Program-made: the position numbers and the translations under genes
DNA from: BM520 sp964474455
Lineage (GTDB): Bacteria > Bacteroidota > Bacteroidia > Bacteroidales > BM520
Assembly (NCBI GenBank): GCA_964474455.1
Contig: CAYYSU010000042.1
Coordinates: 1-21,868, forward strand
Length of the DNA: 21,868 nt
Direction of reading: 5' to 3'
Shown: one piece after another, positions 1-6,956 of the stretch
Numbering within the stretch: position 1 is the stretch's first letter
Layout: the number at the start of each line of letters is the position of its first letter
The notes under the pieces: model-generated
What the model was told of the DNA's origin: nothing
Seen by the model: the letters and a program-made list of their open reading frames with translations, nothing else
The model's database searches: none

Positions 1-81
1 TGGATTATTAATTTTTATTCATCATAAAATATAATAAGAAATTAAAATAATTTTAAATAATAATAATTAAACAATTAAAAC

Positions 82-846
82 ATGAAATATATAATAGGAT
101 TATTGTTGGCAATGATTATGGTAAGCTGTGGAACAGAAAATAAAATCAACGAAACGGATAAAAATACTATACATAGTATATGGGAACTCAATATTTTGGA
201 TGGTAAACAAATAAAGAGCAACAAATCTATCTTTATCGACCTGACTGAAGATAATAGAATAAACGGTTTTATTGGGTGTAATCGCCTGACTGGTTCCTAT
301 ACCATTACAAATGAAAGTCAAATCAGGTTTAAAGAATTGGCTACGACACGTATGGTGTGTCCGGAAATGGATATGGAAAGCAAGGTTTTAGAAATTCTGA
401 ATACAGCAGATAATTTTACTATTGATAGCGGAAAGCTAATGCTCAACATTGGTAAAAGAGCTCCTTTAGCCATATTTTATAAAATGTATGATAATGAAAT
501 TGTAAATAAATACTGGAAGCTTAAAATATTGGATGGCAAGATCATACAATTTGCTGATAATCAGGAAAAAGAACAATATTTTATGTTGAAAAGTGATGGC
601 AGCATCTCCGGATTTGCCGGCTGCAATCATTTCCACGGGCAATATGAATTAACCAAGGAAAATAGTATCACTTTTAATAAAAATATGGCAGTAACATTAA
701 AGGCTTGTCCCGACGTAGATATTGATGAACGTGCTTTCCTGAAAGTATTTGAACTAACCGATAACTACTCCCTGGATGGCGATACTCTAAGCCTTAACAT
801 AGGGGAAAAAGAAGCATTAGCCGTTTTCGAAGCAGTGTACTTTTAA
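82..846 (+). CDS. Lipoprotein with two META (HslJ-like) domains
   Basis: This 254-residue protein begins with a lipoprotein signal peptide. A short hydrophobic stretch ends in the lipobox M-V-S-C with Cys16, so it is probably anchored to the outer or inner membrane facing the periplasm. Two homologous halves follow, about residues 30-130 and 140-250. Each carries the META-domain signature: an N-G-F-I-G-C-N or S-G-F-A-G-C-N turn, then a G-x-Y strand, and a later T-x-x-x-C-P segment. In HslJ-type proteins META domains are linked to heat-shock or novobiocin tolerance and to secreted bacterial proteins; the biochemical role is not known. The tandem arrangement suggests an internal duplication. 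The upstream 81 bp is very AT-rich and shows no TAnnTTTG promoter. It is a single gene with 127 bp to leuS. The family assignment is firm; the function is not. Confidence 0.85.
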   Translation: MKYIIGLLLAMIMVSCGTENKINETDKNTIHSIWELNILDGKQIKSNKSIFIDLTEDNRINGFIGCNRLTGSYTITNESQIRFKELATTRMVCPEMDMESKVLEILNTADNFTIDSGKLMLNIGKRAPLAIFYKMYDNEIVNKYWKLKILDGKIIQFADNQEKEQYFMLKSDGSISGFAGCNHFHGQYELTKENSITFNKNMAVTLKACPDVDIDERAFLKVFELTDNYSLDGDTLSLNIGEKEALAVFEAVYF

Positions 847-973
847 TATTAAAATATCTTACCCGGAATAGAATATTTGTCAGGATAGCCAAACCTGTAG
901 TATCCGCTATGTGTAAATCCCAATCACATTTTTTATAAATTCGCACATTGTTAATAATGCACATAATATTACC

Positions 974-3760
974 ATGGAATACAATCACAGAGAAATAGAA
1001 CAGAAATGGCAACAGTTCTGGGCTGAGACCAAGACTTTCAAAGTAGAGAACAAATCTGACAAGCCGAAATTTTACGTGCTCGATATGTTCCCTTACCCGT
1101 CCGGAGCAGGTCTCCATGTGGGTCATCCGCTGGGATATATTGCATCGGATATCTACGCCCGATACATGCGCCATAAAGGATATAACGTGCTGCACCCTAT
1201 GGGTTTTGATGCATATGGCCTCCCCGCAGAACAGTATGCCATACAAACAGGTACACACCCCGCAGTAACCACAGAGAAAAATATCGCACGCTATCGCCAG
1301 CAACTCGATCGGATAGGTTTTAGCTACGACTGGGATCGTGAGGTGCAAACCTGTGATCCCAAATACTATAAATGGACACAATGGACTTTCATCCGTCTCT
1401 TCGAATCATGGTACAATAATAAAACAAACAAGGCTCTCCCCGTTACAGAGCTCATAGCAGCTTTCGAGGCCAATGGCAACAGCGGCCTTGACGCGGCGTG
1501 CACTGAAACAGAACCATTTACAGCCCAACAATGGAAGGCCATGGATGAAAAGGCACAGCAGGAAATGCTAATGAATTACCGCTTGGCATACCTATCTGAT
1601 ACCTGGGTGAACTGGTGTCCACAGCTGGGAACAGTACTCGCCAACGACGAGGTGAAAGACGGTCTCTCAGAGCGTGGAGGACACCCCGTGGAGCGCAAAA
1701 AAATGCGCCAGTGGTCGCTACGAATCACCGCCTATGCGCAACGTATGCTCGATGGCCTCGAAACTATACAGTGGTCTGAATCAATAAAAGAGGTACAACG
1801 TAACTGGATAGGCCGCTCCGAAGGCGCCTCCGTAAACTTCGCCATCCACGGCCACGACGACATAATAGAGGTCTTCACCACCCGCCCCGACACACTCTAC
1901 GGCGCAACATTTATGGTGCTGGCACCGGAGCATGAGCTCATCAACTCCATCACCACAGCCGAACAAAAGGAAGAGGTGAATGCTTACGTTACATGGGCAA
2001 AAAATCGCTCCGAACGCGAGCGTATGACAGAGGTAAAAAAGGTTACCGGTGTCTTCACAGGTGCTTATGGCATAAACCCGCTGACAGGTAAAAACATCCC
2101 CATCTGGACTGCCGATTACGTACTCTCAGGCTACGGCACCGGCGCCATTATGGCCGTTCCGGCTCACGATAGCCGCGATTTTGCCTTCGCACGACACTTT
2201 GAACTGCCAATCATACAGGTTGTTTGTGCTCACAACGATAAGCCCACAGATCCCAAAACATGGGAAGACTCTTACGACTCCAAAGAGGGTATAATTATTA
2301 ACTCAGGCATCATCACAGGCCTGGACGTGAAAGAAGCTATCACCACAATAATAAAACATATCGAAGATAATAAGTTTGGGTATGGAAAAATTAACTTCCG
2401 CCTGCGCGACGCTATCTTTAGCCGCCAACGATACTGGGGAGAGCCTTTCCCAGTATATTACAAAGACGATATGCCATATATGGTGCATGAATCGGAACTG
2501 CCTGTAGAACTCCCCAATGTGGATAAATACCTGCCTACCGAAGATGGACTACCGCCTCTGGCACGTGCCAAAAACTGGCATACAAAAGAGGGATACCCCA
2601 TGGAAACCAATACCATGCCCGGATTCGCTGGCTCCAGTGGATACTATCTCCGGTATATGGATCCACAAAACGACAAGGAGTATTTCTCAAAAGATGCTGC
2701 CAAATACTGGCAACAGGTGGATCTCTACCTTGGTGGAGATGAACATGCCACAGGGCACCTTATATACGCCAGATTCTGGAATAAATTTCTCTTTGATATT
2801 GGAATCGCCCCTAAAGATGAACCCTTCAAAAAACTTATCAACCAAGGAAAAATTCAGGGCCGATCAAGCTTTGTGTATCGCGTAACAGGTACCAAAAAAT
2901 TCGTATCGTACAACCTGAAGAAAGATTACGACACCACTGCACTGCATGTGGATATCGACTTCGTTCACAACGATGTGCTCGACACAAAAGCATTTAAAAA
3001 CTGGCGTGAAGAGTACCGGGATGCTGAATTTATCCTCGAAGAAGGAAAATATATCTGTGGCTGGGAAGTGGAGAAGATGTCCAAATCCAAATACAACGTT
3101 CAGAACCCCGACGAGCTGGTGGAATACTATGGCGCCGACACGCTGCGACTATATGAGATGTTCCTCGGCCCGCTGGAAGCACACAAGCCCTGGGATACAA
3201 ACGGTATCGAAGGAGTATTCCGCTTCCTGAAAAAGACATGGAAACTATTCCATAACGACAATAATGAGTTCGCTGTTTCTGATGAAAAGGCTTCTCCCGA
3301 AGAGCTTAAGGCTCTGCATAAAGCCATCAAAAAAATCGAAGACGATATCACGCGTTTTAGCTTCAACACTGCGGTTTCAACATACATGATATGTGTTAAT
3401 GAGCTCTCAGCCCTGAACTGCAACAAGCGCGAAATACTGGAGCCGCTGACGATTTTGCTGGCACCATACGCCTCGCATATGGCCGAGGAGCTGTGGCAAC
3501 TCCTGGGTCACCAAGGCAGCATAGAATATGTTGACTTCCCGGAGTTCAAAAAGGAGTACACAATAGAGAACACCTTCGAATACCCCGTCTCCTTCAATGG
3601 CAAGATGCGCTTTAAGATAACGCTGCCCGTCGATATGAGTAAAGAAGATACAGAAAAAGCCGTTGTTGAAGCTGAAGAGGCACAGAAATGGCTCGAAGGC
3701 AAAACTGTAAGAAAGATCATCGTGGTGCCGAAGCGTATCATAAATGTGGTAGTTGGATAG
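974..3760 (+). CDS. leuS: Leucyl-tRNA synthetase (class I)
   Basis: This enzyme charges tRNA-Leu with leucine in the cytoplasm using ATP. At 928 residues it is a normal length for Bacteroidota LeuRS. The HIGH motif reads H-V-G-H at residues 48-51, after the typical F-P-Y-P-S-G-x-G-L. KMSKS is at residues 701-705. The CP1 editing domain lies between them and shows the T-T-R-P-D-T threonine-rich motif at about 302-307 and a G-T-G-A-I-M-A-V-P-A-H-D segment. Between an N-Q-G-K-I-Q-G-R-S-S-F-V-Y-R stretch and KMSKS there is an insert of about 70 residues that I recognise from Bacteroidota LeuRS. The ATG at 974 is preceded by a weak -7-like TAAATTCG at 936-943. The stop codon ends one base before a repeat-bounded segment that carries a FISUMP gene. 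The coding strand is C-rich relative to G, unlike genes right of 14 kb. Confidence 0.98.
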   Translation: MEYNHREIEQKWQQFWAETKTFKVENKSDKPKFYVLDMFPYPSGAGLHVGHPLGYIASDIYARYMRHKGYNVLHPMGFDAYGLPAEQYAIQTGTHPAVTTEKNIARYRQQLDRIGFSYDWDREVQTCDPKYYKWTQWTFIRLFESWYNNKTNKALPVTELIAAFEANGNSGLDAACTETEPFTAQQWKAMDEKAQQEMLMNYRLAYLSDTWVNWCPQLGTVLANDEVKDGLSERGGHPVERKKMRQWSLRITAYAQRMLDGLETIQWSESIKEVQRNWIGRSEGASVNFAIHGHDDIIEVFTTRPDTLYGATFMVLAPEHELINSITTAEQKEEVNAYVTWAKNRSERERMTEVKKVTGVFTGAYGINPLTGKNIPIWTADYVLSGYGTGAIMAVPAHDSRDFAFARHFELPIIQVVCAHNDKPTDPKTWEDSYDSKEGIIINSGIITGLDVKEAITTIIKHIEDNKFGYGKINFRLRDAIFSRQRYWGEPFPVYYKDDMPYMVHESELPVELPNVDKYLPTEDGLPPLARAKNWHTKEGYPMETNTMPGFAGSSGYYLRYMDPQNDKEYFSKDAAKYWQQVDLYLGGDEHATGHLIYARFWNKFLFDIGIAPKDEPFKKLINQGKIQGRSSFVYRVTGTKKFVSYNLKKDYDTTALHVDIDFVHNDVLDTKAFKNWREEYRDAEFILEEGKYICGWEVEKMSKSKYNVQNPDELVEYYGADTLRLYEMFLGPLEAHKPWDTNGIEGVFRFLKKTWKLFHNDNNEFAVSDEKASPEELKALHKAIKKIEDDITRFSFNTAVSTYMICVNELSALNCNKREILEPLTILLAPYASHMAEELWQLLGHQGSIEYVDFPEFKKEYTIENTFEYPVSFNGKMRFKITLPVDMSKEDTEKAVVEAEEAQKWLEGKTVRKIIVVPKRIINVVVG

Positions 3761-3857
3761 TATTATTACACAGAGTTATTTGTTTTATGAATCTATGATA
3801 GGAATATTTTGATTTTGAGGTTTTTATCTGTATAATGAAAAACTCTGTGTAATAATG
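3761..3857 (-). repeat. Short core-less copy of the TTACACAGAGTT element
   Basis: This element is about 93 bp and is bounded by perfect 15-bp inverted repeats at 3763-3777 (TTATTACACAGAGTT) and 3841-3855. Read on the minus strand it matches the ends of array unit 1 (20716-20918), including the C-A-T-A-G-A-T-T-C-A-T-A-A-A-A-C-A-A-A stretch. It lacks the internal structured core. In unit 1 the missing 124 bp (20744-20867) lies between two ACAGA pentamers, which suggests slippage or recombination between short direct repeats. The opposite direction, gain of a core, cannot be excluded. Confidence 0.75.
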
Positions 3858-3936
3858 AAATCGAAACAACAAAACCGAAGTAACGATTGCTTCATCATAG
3901 TCGCTACACTTCGTTTCGCTTTGTATGATTCGCAAT
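3851..3936 (-). repeat. Conserved FISUMP 3'-flank segment, left copy
   Basis: On the minus strand this segment matches 20632-20720 nearly base for base. It runs from ATTGCGAATCATACAAAGCG through CGAAGTGTAGCGACTATGA to the start of the TTATTACACAGA end. A few substitutions and a one- or two-base indel separate the copies. It contains self-complementary pieces (CGAAGT with ACTTCG). It sits between the three-hairpin block and the TIR element in both FISUMP loci. No coding potential was seen. Confidence 0.75.
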
Positions 3937-3961
3937 TACACTCAAACGACCCATACGTTGA

Positions 3962-4030
3962 AAATGGCTAAAGCCATTTCAATGCTCTCTACCTGCGATG
4001 GCTTCAGCCATCCGCGCTCTGAAAGAGCGC
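3962..4030. repeat. Three-hairpin block, left copy
   Basis: Three consecutive perfect hairpins are visible. The first is AAATGGC-TAAA-GCCATTT at 3962-3979. The second is GATGGC-TTCA-GCCATC at 3997-4012. The third is GCGCTCT-GAA-AGAGCGC at 4014-4030. The same block, inverted, lies downstream of FISUMP B at 20538-20606. It may stabilise or terminate the FISUMP transcript, or it may be a REP/BIME-like repeat. None of the stems is followed by a convincing T-run in the FISUMP A direction. Confidence 0.7.
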
Positions 4031-4045
4031 TCAATAATTAAAAAA

Positions 4046-4188
4046 CAGCGTTGTCATCGCGAGCGAAGCGAAGCGACCTCATGCCCTGCCATTGGCAGTG
4101 CGACGAAGCGACCTCTCAGCTCACGTTAGAACTTTTACTCTCATAATACTGTCATTGCCAAAAATGAAACGCAGAAGCGACCTCATAA
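4046..4188 (-). repeat. Three tandem REP-like units (GAGGTCGCTTCG family)
   Basis: Three diverged copies of one short module lie at about 4046-4082, 4082-4116 and 4150-4188. On the minus strand each begins with GAGGTCGCTTC and ends in variants of CGCGATGACA, GCCAATGGCA or GGCAATGACA. FISUMP B has a single related unit at 20487-20521. They lie directly downstream of the FISUMP A stop codon, before the hairpin block. They resemble genome-wide short palindromic repeats. The remaining bases between 3761 and 4220 hold no credible gene. Confidence 0.6.
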
Positions 4189-4220
4189 AACACGAAGCAG
4201 CAGTATTTAAAAAATCAATT

Positions 4221-5144
4221 TTAATTCCGTACACAACGGACAGAGTACCCGCCTGCCTTATTGCTGTTGAGGCCACTCCATCCATTGTTGCCGAACATTA
4301 GGCGCCTAAACGCTGTACTATTGTCACTCCCCCCCGTAGCCGACCACCAGTAGCCATACTGGCCGACCTGCTGGAATTTGCTAAGGTTGTCGTAACGGTT
4401 GCCGCCCGGAAGGCCTGTGAATCCATAATCATCTGTCCCATTATAATAATCCCAACCTGATTCTGCCCTTAAAACCTTACCCACATTATACGAGGAATGA
4501 CCTTCACTTTCAATAAAATTTGTTAATTGTGTCCATTCTGCTTCGCTTGGCAGGTGCCAACCATCGGGGCAGGCAGACATAGCAGCAGGCCAGTTGTATA
4601 ATACTCCATAAGTACCAAAATTTGCTGTAGCTTTAGCCGCAGCAACATCTGTTCCGTCATAATTATATACATAATAATAAGAATCTGTTTTTGAGCCTGT
4701 TGCAGGACCAACCACACTCGGAAGATATTTCAGGTTTTCAGCCATCCAGCACTGGTCACCGATTTGTACACTCTCAAATGCGTTCCCATCCTGATCATAA
4801 AAAGTACTGCCACATGGAGGAGGGGGAGGAGGAAGGTCTAAATAGTTGTCATTCTGCCCGTCAAAACGTTTCCACCATACGCCATCAAATACCAATACTA
4901 CATCTGATTCTGTAGCATAAACTAGCATTCCAGGTTCCGGAACCAACTCACCAATCTGAAAGTTTGTCAATGGCTGCAGGGTGAAGCTCCGGTCTGTCAT
5001 CTTATTCTGAAAATTTTCCGAGCCAACGGTAACGTTTTCAGAGGCATTAACATTTTTAACATTGAAGCCGCCACTTTGGGCTGTAACTTGCGGCGTAACC
5101 ATTGCAAATACAATAATTGATGTTAGTGTGATAAGATATTTCAT
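4221..5144 (-). CDS. Secreted FISUMP-domain protein (paralogue A)
   Basis: This 307-residue protein has an N-terminal signal peptide, with cleavage near V-T-A-Q. A short N-terminal region follows that is almost identical to paralogue B over the first 45 residues, then a divergent middle and a proline linker of six P near residue 108. The C-terminal part is a Fibrobacter succinogenes major paralogous domain. Its hallmarks are Q-I-G-D-Q-C-W-M-A-E-N-L, Y-G-x-L-Y-N-W, C-P-x-G-W-H-L-P, L-P-G-G, W-W-S-A-T and a terminal S-V-R-C-V-R. These domains occur in surface or secreted proteins of Bacteroidota and Fibrobacteres; the ligand and role are unknown. Expression probably comes from TAGTTTTG at 5171-5178 on the minus strand. 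The gene sits alone inside a segment bracketed by inverted repeats, between leuS and the dehydrogenase-like gene. Its 3' third is visibly richer in G+C than its 5' part. Confidence 0.9.
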   Translation of the reverse strand: MKYLITLTSIIVFAMVTPQVTAQSGGFNVKNVNASENVTVGSENFQNKMTDRSFTLQPLTNFQIGELVPEPGMLVYATESDVVLVFDGVWWKRFDGQNDNYLDLPPPPPPCGSTFYDQDGNAFESVQIGDQCWMAENLKYLPSVVGPATGSKTDSYYYVYNYDGTDVAAAKATANFGTYGVLYNWPAAMSACPDGWHLPSEAEWTQLTNFIESEGHSSYNVGKVLRAESGWDYYNGTDDYGFTGLPGGNRYDNLSKFQQVGQYGYWWSATGGSDNSTAFRRLMFGNNGWSGLNSNKAGGYSVRCVRN

Positions 5145-5170
5145 AACAAATAATATATAGATATTTTTCG

Positions 5171-5178
5171 CAAAACTA
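5171..5178 (-). promoter_or_regulatory. Bacteroidota -7 promoter element for FISUMP A
   Basis: On the minus strand the bases read TAGTTTTG, a full match to the TAnnTTTG -7 consensus. It lies 27 bp upstream of the FISUMP A start codon. A TTTG lies about 15 bp further upstream, closer than the usual -33 spacing, so the -33 element is uncertain. Confidence 0.5.
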
Positions 5179-5355
5179 CAAAATATTTATATACAAAAAA
5201 AACAAGTATTATATACTATAGTAACGTTATGTTAGCAAGCATTTACGAAGTAATTACTTTCCAAAATAAATATTTATATATGTTAAATATATAGCATTAT
5301 TTTTTCAGGAACGCAGCGTTTTCCTAATTACTTTATACCATTGTACTCTGTAGGT

Positions 5356-5400
5356 GACTCCGTGAATAACTCATATTTATAATAACTCTGTGTAATAATA
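5356..5400 (-). repeat. Left-end fragment of the TTACACAGAGTT element
   Basis: Read on the minus strand, this piece matches the first 43-45 bases of array units 3 and 4. It runs from TTATTACACAGAGTTATT through GAGTTATTCACGGAGTC and then stops matching. The structured core and right end are absent. It lies upstream of the FISUMP A promoter. Bases 5401-5420 contain a degenerate second end (CTATGTGTAATAATAG). The rest of the 5145-5517 gap is AT-rich with no other feature seen. Confidence 0.7.
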
Positions 5401-5517
5401 ATTCCTATGTGTAATAATAGATAATCCTTACAAGTTGATGATTATAAAGCCATAATGAACAATTGAAATCCTATCACTGTTATTATTCATACTTATTAGA
5501 ACTTAAAAACAATTTAT

Positions 5518-6531
5518 ATGGCAGATCTTTCAACAAACTACATGGGCATTCCTATTGCAAACCCAATCGTAATTGGTGCAAATAGCCTGACAAGAAACAT
5601 CCAATACCTGCATAAACTAGAAAAAGCAGGAGCAGCAGCAGTAATATATAAATCGCTATTCGAGGAGCAAATCACTTACGAACGTATCCAGATGGCCGAC
5701 CAGCTGCAGGAGTACGCAAATCGTAATGCCGAAATGGGTCAACTCTATCCCAGCCTGGAACACGCCGGCACCAATGAACATATCCATGAATTAAAATATG
5801 TTCTAAAAAACACCAAACTACCTATCATCGCCAGCCTTAATGCTTTGGATGATGATTCATGGATTGATTACGCAAAAAAACTTGCTGATACAGGCGTAAA
5901 AGGGCTGGAGCTAAATTTCTTTGAAGTACCCGGTGATTTCGATAAGAAAGAAGCAGATATCATTAACGGTCAGTTGGAAACCCTAAAAAAAGTAAAACAG
6001 ATTGTTGATATTCCTGTTAGTGTGAAGCTAAGTCCTTTCTACGGTAATCTGGTGCGTACCATACAGCGTTTTAGTGAAAATGGCGCAGAAGCAGTGGTGC
6101 TTTTCAACAGGCTTTTCCAGCCGGATATTGATATCGATAAGATTGAAATGACAACGCCAAATCTCTTCTCCACAGGTAACGAATATCGTCTGTCTCTGCG
6201 TTTTGCAGGATTGCTTTATGGTAATATTGATGCTCAAATCATTGCCAACAGTGGTATCTATGAAGGCGAAGACGTTATAAAACTTCTACTCGCAGGTGCC
6301 AACGCTGTTCAAGTAGTAAGTGCTCTTTATATGCATGGAACACAGCAAATCACCATTATGAAAAATGATATGGAAAACTGGATGGATGAACATAGCTTCA
6401 AGTCATTGGAAGATTTTCGTGGTAAGCTTGCAAAATCAAACCTTAAAGATCCTTTTGCTTATAAACGAGCTCAGTATATTGATATCCTACTCAATTCTGA
6501 AGAAATCATCAAAACTAAAACAATGAGGTAA
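5518..6531 (+). CDS. Dihydroorotate dehydrogenase-like FMN TIM-barrel protein
   Basis: This 337-residue protein resembles the Bacteroidota family annotated as dihydroorotate dehydrogenase-like. It opens with L-S-T-N-Y-M-G-I-P-I-A-N-P-I, as in class 1 DHODH. Later it has V-S-V-K-L-S-P-F-Y, a G-A-E-A-V-V-L-F-N-R strand, and a C-terminal phosphate-binding region N-S-G-I-Y with G-A-N-A-V-Q-V-V-S-A-L-Y, which together fit an FMN-binding barrel. The N-x-S-C-P segment that carries the catalytic cysteine in class 1A DHODH and PreA is replaced by E-L-N-F-F-E-V-P-G-D, so oxidation of dihydroorotate should not be assumed. It is monocistronic: a strong terminator follows at 6557. No TAnnTTTG was found upstream. 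The cytoplasmic location and the redox role are inference from the fold. Confidence 0.85.
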   Translation: MADLSTNYMGIPIANPIVIGANSLTRNIQYLHKLEKAGAAAVIYKSLFEEQITYERIQMADQLQEYANRNAEMGQLYPSLEHAGTNEHIHELKYVLKNTKLPIIASLNALDDDSWIDYAKKLADTGVKGLELNFFEVPGDFDKKEADIINGQLETLKKVKQIVDIPVSVKLSPFYGNLVRTIQRFSENGAEAVVLFNRLFQPDIDIDKIEMTTPNLFSTGNEYRLSLRFAGLLYGNIDAQIIANSGIYEGEDVIKLLLAGANAVQVVSALYMHGTQQITIMKNDMENWMDEHSFKSLEDFRGKLAKSNLKDPFAYKRAQYIDILLNSEEIIKTKTMR

Positions 6532-6556
6532 TATTTGATGATAAAGAAAATGATAG

Positions 6557-6599
6557 AGGGAGATTTCTTAACAACACAGGTTAAGGAACTCCCTTTTTT
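6557..6599 (+). terminator. Rho-independent terminator after the DHOD-like gene
   Basis: The arms 6557-6572 and 6580-6594 pair as AGGGAG with CTCCCT and CTTAAC with GTTAAG. They are joined by two A-T pairs, one G-T wobble and one bulged A, with a 7-base loop. Six T residues follow at 6594-6599. It lies 26 bp after the stop codon and just before the next promoter. Confidence 0.85.
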
Positions 6600-6600
6600 C

Positions 6601-6608
6601 TATCTTTG
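6601..6608 (+). promoter_or_regulatory. Bacteroidota -7 promoter element for the PQ-loop-like gene
   Basis: TATCTTTG is a full match to TAnnTTTG, directly after the terminator T-run and 23 bp before the ATG at 6632. No clear -33 TTTG was seen. Confidence 0.55.
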
Positions 6609-6631
6609 CCGCCACTTAAAAACACAATATT

Positions 6632-6886
6632 ATGAGTATTTGGGAAGTAGTAATGCTTTGCTGTTTTGGCGCCAGTTGGCCCATTTCCATCATTAAAGCG
6701 CTGCGTACAAAAGTTGTTGTAGGAAAATCTCCGGTCTTTATGATGATCATTATTATCGGATATGCTTGTGGTATTATTCACAAACTTACATTCCATCCCG
6801 ACTGGGTTACATGGCTTTACGCCTTCAATGCTATTCTTGTCTCGGTAGATCTCTATCTTTACTATCGTTATCTTCCTAAAGAATAA
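6632..6886 (+). CDS. Small three-helix membrane protein, PQ-loop/SemiSWEET-like
   Basis: This is an 84-residue hydrophobic protein. Three predicted membrane segments lie at about residues 5-24, 34-52 and 58-77. The first helix and loop read W-P-I-S-I-I-K followed by R-T-K-x-x-x-G-K-S, which resembles the P-Q-x-x-K-x-x-K-T-K-x-x-x-G-x-S pattern of PQ-loop and SemiSWEET half-transporters, with W-P in place of P-Q. SemiSWEETs dimerise to move small sugars. Whether this one transports anything is unknown. It has its own promoter at 6601-6608, and 70 bp separate it from the following lipoprotein gene, which has its own -7 element. The start is supported by the short distance from the promoter. The gene is confident; the family is moderate. 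Confidence 0.7.
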   Translation: MSIWEVVMLCCFGASWPISIIKALRTKVVVGKSPVFMMIIIIGYACGIIHKLTFHPDWVTWLYAFNAILVSVDLYLYYRYLPKE

Positions 6887-6907
6887 CTAATTATATATCA
6901 CATTTTA

Positions 6908-6915
6908 TATCTTTG
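6908..6915 (+). promoter_or_regulatory. Bacteroidota -7 promoter element for the lipoprotein/TonB receptor operon
   Basis: TATCTTTG matches TAnnTTTG. Transcription would begin near 6922, which excludes the upstream in-frame ATG at 6921 and supports the ATG at 6957 as the lipoprotein start. Confidence 0.55.
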
Positions 6916-6956
6916 CCGAATTGAAATATTTTGCAAATCGCTATAAATATTGTGAT

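Larger units (their letters stand above)
3761..5400. mobile_element. Candidate TIR-bounded cassette carrying FISUMP gene A
   Basis: Positions 3761-3780 and 5381-5400 are perfect 20-bp inverted repeats of one another, with core TTATTACACAGAGTT and its complement. They bracket 1,640 bp containing the FISUMP A gene, its promoter and a dense block of palindromic repeats. The left end starts directly after the leuS stop codon. No transposase lies inside, so if mobile this would be non-autonomous. The same terminal sequence bounds the repeat units at 20.7-21.9 kb. The left TIR is also one end of a short core-less element at 3761-3857, and the right TIR belongs to a fragment of the same repeat family. 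The bracket could therefore be two independent repeat copies in opposite orientation rather than one transposed unit. The repeats are directly visible; mobility is inference. Confidence 0.5.

Noticed and set aside
794..1381. 195-codon minus-strand frame over the start of leuS
   Set aside because: It is antisense to a certain gene with no domain signature; the leuS frame explains the sequence.
2870..3070. LeuRS insert before KMSKS as something novel
   Set aside because: This insert is familiar from Bacteroidota LeuRS and is a lineage trait.
4092..4301. 69-codon plus-strand frame downstream of leuS
   Set aside because: It spans REP units and the antisense of the FISUMP A 3' end; no recognisable protein features.
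3761..5400. Insertion sequence
   Set aside because: Terminal inverted repeats are present but no transposase or its remnant; reported only as a candidate non-autonomous cassette.
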